Below, piece by piece: positions 61,301 to 64,000 of a stretch of 64,000 nt of DNA. Below the pieces are notes generated by a model, which did not search any database, was not told where the DNA came from, and saw only the letters and a program-made list of their open reading frames with translations. How positions within the stretch are numbered: the stretch's first letter is position 1; each line of letters begins with the position of its first letter. The translations under genes and the position numbers were made by a program. Source of the stretch: Melanocharis versteri (Eukaryota > Chordata > Aves > Passeriformes > Melanocharitidae); assembly GCA_013397845.1 (NCBI GenBank), contig VZTG01005428.1:326576-390575 (forward strand), written 5' to 3'.

Positions 61301-61660
61301 TTTTGTAATTACACCCTGAATGAATATAAACTCAGATAGGTGTTCTTTGTCCCACTTGCCTTACGTTCCTGAGTAACACCAAGGTAGAAAGAGCTTCCTT
61401 CTTGCTAGTCCTTGCCTTTCTGGTCCTTTTTCACTGTCATTAAGAACTTTTGATGGCACATAAATAGTGCAGCCAAATATTTGTACATTCACAGGTGAAA
61501 AAAGGGCATATTTTACACAGAAATGTCACACTGTTCACTTTCTATATGGATAAATTTAATAGGCAGACTATTTGTACATTTATATTGATGCTGTTGCATG
61601 ACTCAGTTGGTCAAAAGGATGAGCCCAGCTTCTGTTGAGGATGGTAGCAGTAGTAGTGAT

Positions 61661-61700
61661 GTATTTATAGTGATATTTATATAGTGATATAGTTATATAG
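61661..61700 (+). repeat. Imperfect tandem repeat of a TATAGTGATAT unit
   Basis: TTTATAGTGATA, then TTTATATAGTGATA, then TAGTTATATAG follow each other with a period of about 14 bp. A small AT-rich tandem repeat that follows a TAG trinucleotide run. Confidence 0.65.
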
Positions 61701-63463
61701 AAAGAGATATAATTTCCCTCTTCCTCTTGTATATAATTTGTCTGTTGAGACTTTCTAATATTGCCATTGAATAGCATCAATGAATAGCTATTTCTGGACA
61801 AATTAAATGTTAATAAGTCCTTGTTACAGATGTCAAGAAAAGTAGCAGTAATTGAATAATACATGATGGTTCACTGATAAAAATCACTGACCCAGTCTAT
61901 AAAGCCTAAAAAATTCACATTCAGGTGCTTTCTTATGATAAATTACCATGGATTCCATGTTACAAACCCAGCCTTGTAGGTTTGTAAGGTTCTGCTTTAA
62001 TTGCTTAAAGGATACCTTGGTGCAGTTTCTCTCTCATTTGATTTTAGAGTTTGCTTTCTTTTAAAAAAGAAATACCTATTTTAAATGGTGTTACCTATTC
62101 AATTCCATTGAAAGCATGGGAGAATATTTACATTAGTTTTACCAGAGCCCTAGAAAAGAAATCAGGATGTCAAATGTGTTTCTTATTTTTCTAATGAGGA
62201 GGGCTATCTTCATTAAGCTGGGGAGAAAGGCTTGGATAAGATGGATGCAGAGTTTTCTTTGTAATGTTTAAGTCTATTCTTTTCCTCATATTGCTGATTT
62301 AGAGATAAATGCACAATATGGAATGAGTCAGCTCTCAGTAGGATTCTCAATGAAGAGAGAATATTCCTGTCATATTTGTAATCTTGATAAAAATATTCCA
62401 TGAATCTGAGGGGAGAAGCATGCAGAGTATTTTATTAGTTCGCATATATGTGACAAATAGCACAATTTTGGAAAGCCACTTAGCTTGCCTTGTAAAATGT
62501 TATTTTATATGCTGTAGTTGTAGTTTGATACCATTTAGATTTTTTTTCCAATTTCTTACTTGTAAAAATACAAATATTTTCAGTGTACGAGTTACAAGTT
62601 TACTCATATTTTTGTACTACTGCTGGGATTTTTCTAACACCTTCTTAATAGCATTTTATGTTGTATGATAGATGTAACTGGAGAATTTTGCTGCAAAATA
62701 ACTATGGAGAGGTCAGGAGGATTTGTTCTCTGAGTAACTCCACAGTTTATCCCAGTTTATGCTGAAAGAAATGTGATGTACTTGAAATCTGAAGGGGAAA
62801 TCAATGCATGTTTTACATATTATCCCTCAAAACAAATGTGAATCCTTCAATAGAAAAATATAGGTCCACACTTTGTGTTTCATTTCAATGGAAGATCTCT
62901 GCAGAACAAAAGTCCCCCTTTTTAACCTGTTTTCATCAGGGTGAGTGGGGACTAAAGAAGGGTAGAGATGAGCAATTTTTCTTCTCCTTGTCTCTTGGAA
63001 TTTTACTCCTGTAAAATGTTATCTGGGGAGAGATCAAGATAAAAGCTGAGTTCAGAGCTAAATGGTCAGGGGCTGGAACCTGTGGGAGCTGAGCACACCA
63101 GGAACAGTCAGTGTCTCTCCACAAGTGCCTGTTGTCTCCACGCGGGCTGGAGCTGGAGACTTCATCTGGAATCCGCCAGATCCACCGCATTTAAATTTAC
63201 AACAGAAATCTACGGACCTTAATCCTTGAGTGCAGTCACTCAGAGGAGTAGAGTCTGTACTATATTTTCTGTTCTGAACAGAGGAAATATTGCCTAACAA
63301 AAGAAAGAAATGGAAGTTTGTGATGTGCGAAGTTCCGTCCCTCCAGTATCTCTCTTGGCCATGTCAATGGTCTCATATATCTGGTTATTTGGTTTACAGA
63401 GCCTGGCAGCAGAGCATCAACATTTTATGCTTTCCTTCCCTGCAGACAGTGAACAAAAATGTC

Positions 63464-63477
63464 TTTTTTTTTTTTTT
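63464..63477 (+). repeat. Poly-T tract, 14 nt
   Basis: Fourteen consecutive T are followed by CCTGGGC. A simple repeat. Confidence 0.88.
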
Positions 63478-63869
63478 CCTGGGCTCCTGTCCATGCTGCT
63501 GCTGCTATTTTGTTTTAATTGTGTGATAGGGAACAAGTTAAACCGAATCTGTAGTTAAAAACTGTCGGGCTGACAACAGATTTATTTAGAATGCATTTAA
63601 AAAACATTAGTGGGGGAGAAAGATAAGCTCAATATGATGGATAGAAAACTCCAAATGGCCTTGAGATTTTCAGTGTTTCTGTCAGTGAGGGCTTGATGGA
63701 AGACTGCTTAGCTCTTATCAATGAGCTTTTTTTGCAGTCTGAATGAAACTGGTTTTTTCCCCCACACTGAATCACTCATATTAGTGGTAGCTTTCTGTCC
63801 CACCTGCACCACCCACACTTTTGCCCTGTTGACCCAGTTGTTCTTCCCACAGTCCATTCCTCCATTCTG

Positions 63870-63963
63870 TTTCAATATTTCAATATTTAATATTTTAATA
63901 TTAATATTTCCCCAATATTTTAAATGCTGTTATCTTAATATTTTTAATATTTTAATTTTTTTT
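63870..63963 (+). repeat. Degenerate AATATTT-type AT-rich repeat
   Basis: About ten imperfect copies of an AATATTT/TTTAATA word (CAATATTTCAATATTTAA, TTTTAATATTAATATTT, CCCCAATATTTTAAATG, TTAATATTTTTAATATTT) run up to a final T block. It may be a decayed minisatellite or simply AT-rich DNA. Confidence 0.7.
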
Positions 63964-64000
63964 AACCTTCTTTTACTCTTGACAAAATGAAGCACCTCAG

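Larger units (their letters stand above)
58347..64000. other. Unique non-coding stretch to the end of the window
   Basis: No gene is recognised. It contains a C/T-rich piece at 59178-59220, a tandem TATAGTGATAT-type repeat at 61661-61700, T14 at 63464-63477 and an AATATTT-rich tract at 63870-63963. Open frames such as 59523-59759, 60753-61058 and 63310-63558 carry no known domain. Confidence 0.48.

Overview
This window looks like nuclear DNA from a bird, most likely a neoavian and possibly a passerine. The main evidence is five fragments of the CR1 LINE family. Four are in + orientation and one in - orientation, and they carry the typical avian CR1 3' tail (wording such as TCCCTTCCAACCCAAACCA and ATTCTATGAT, or the reverse complement). 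The sequence is AT-rich and CpG-poor. It has few interspersed repeats, and its open frames are short, unrelated in sequence and frequently stopped. It holds no bacterial-type operons, no rRNA or tRNA gene and no CRISPR array. I recognise no protein-coding gene, so it is best read as a large intron or an intergenic, gene-desert-like interval.

Layout. Positions 1-6700 hold an internally deleted CR1 piece (1415-1549) and a possible 138-bp exon with good splice signals (2817-2954). 6702-6870 is a 3'-truncated CR1. 6871-20600 is mostly unique AT-rich DNA with a small CR1 tail (15846-15917), two dense blocks that resemble conserved regulatory DNA (about 16325-16792 and 17886-18205), a short palindromic old repeat (18482-18518) and a near-perfect CTCF-type motif (20583-20598, minus strand). 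20600-32000 is unique sequence with simple repeats and one antisense CR1 (28032-28144). A CpG-island-like segment lies at about 32020-32700 and is the strongest candidate promoter. 32700-56390 is unique DNA with two further possible exons (34366-34467 and 42734-42935), a perfect 11-bp hairpin (41855-41884) and a 14-bp perfect palindrome (54591-54604). 56390-57425 is CpG-enriched and resembles a retroviral LTR. 57912-58346 is the longest CR1 copy and contains a small internal duplication. The window ends in a degenerate AATATTT-rich tract.

No multi-gene system is visible. Two indirect signs suggest that the + strand may be transcribed: all three possible exons lie on +, and long T runs outnumber long A runs on +. 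Neither sign is conclusive, and I found no convincing undescribed biological system here.
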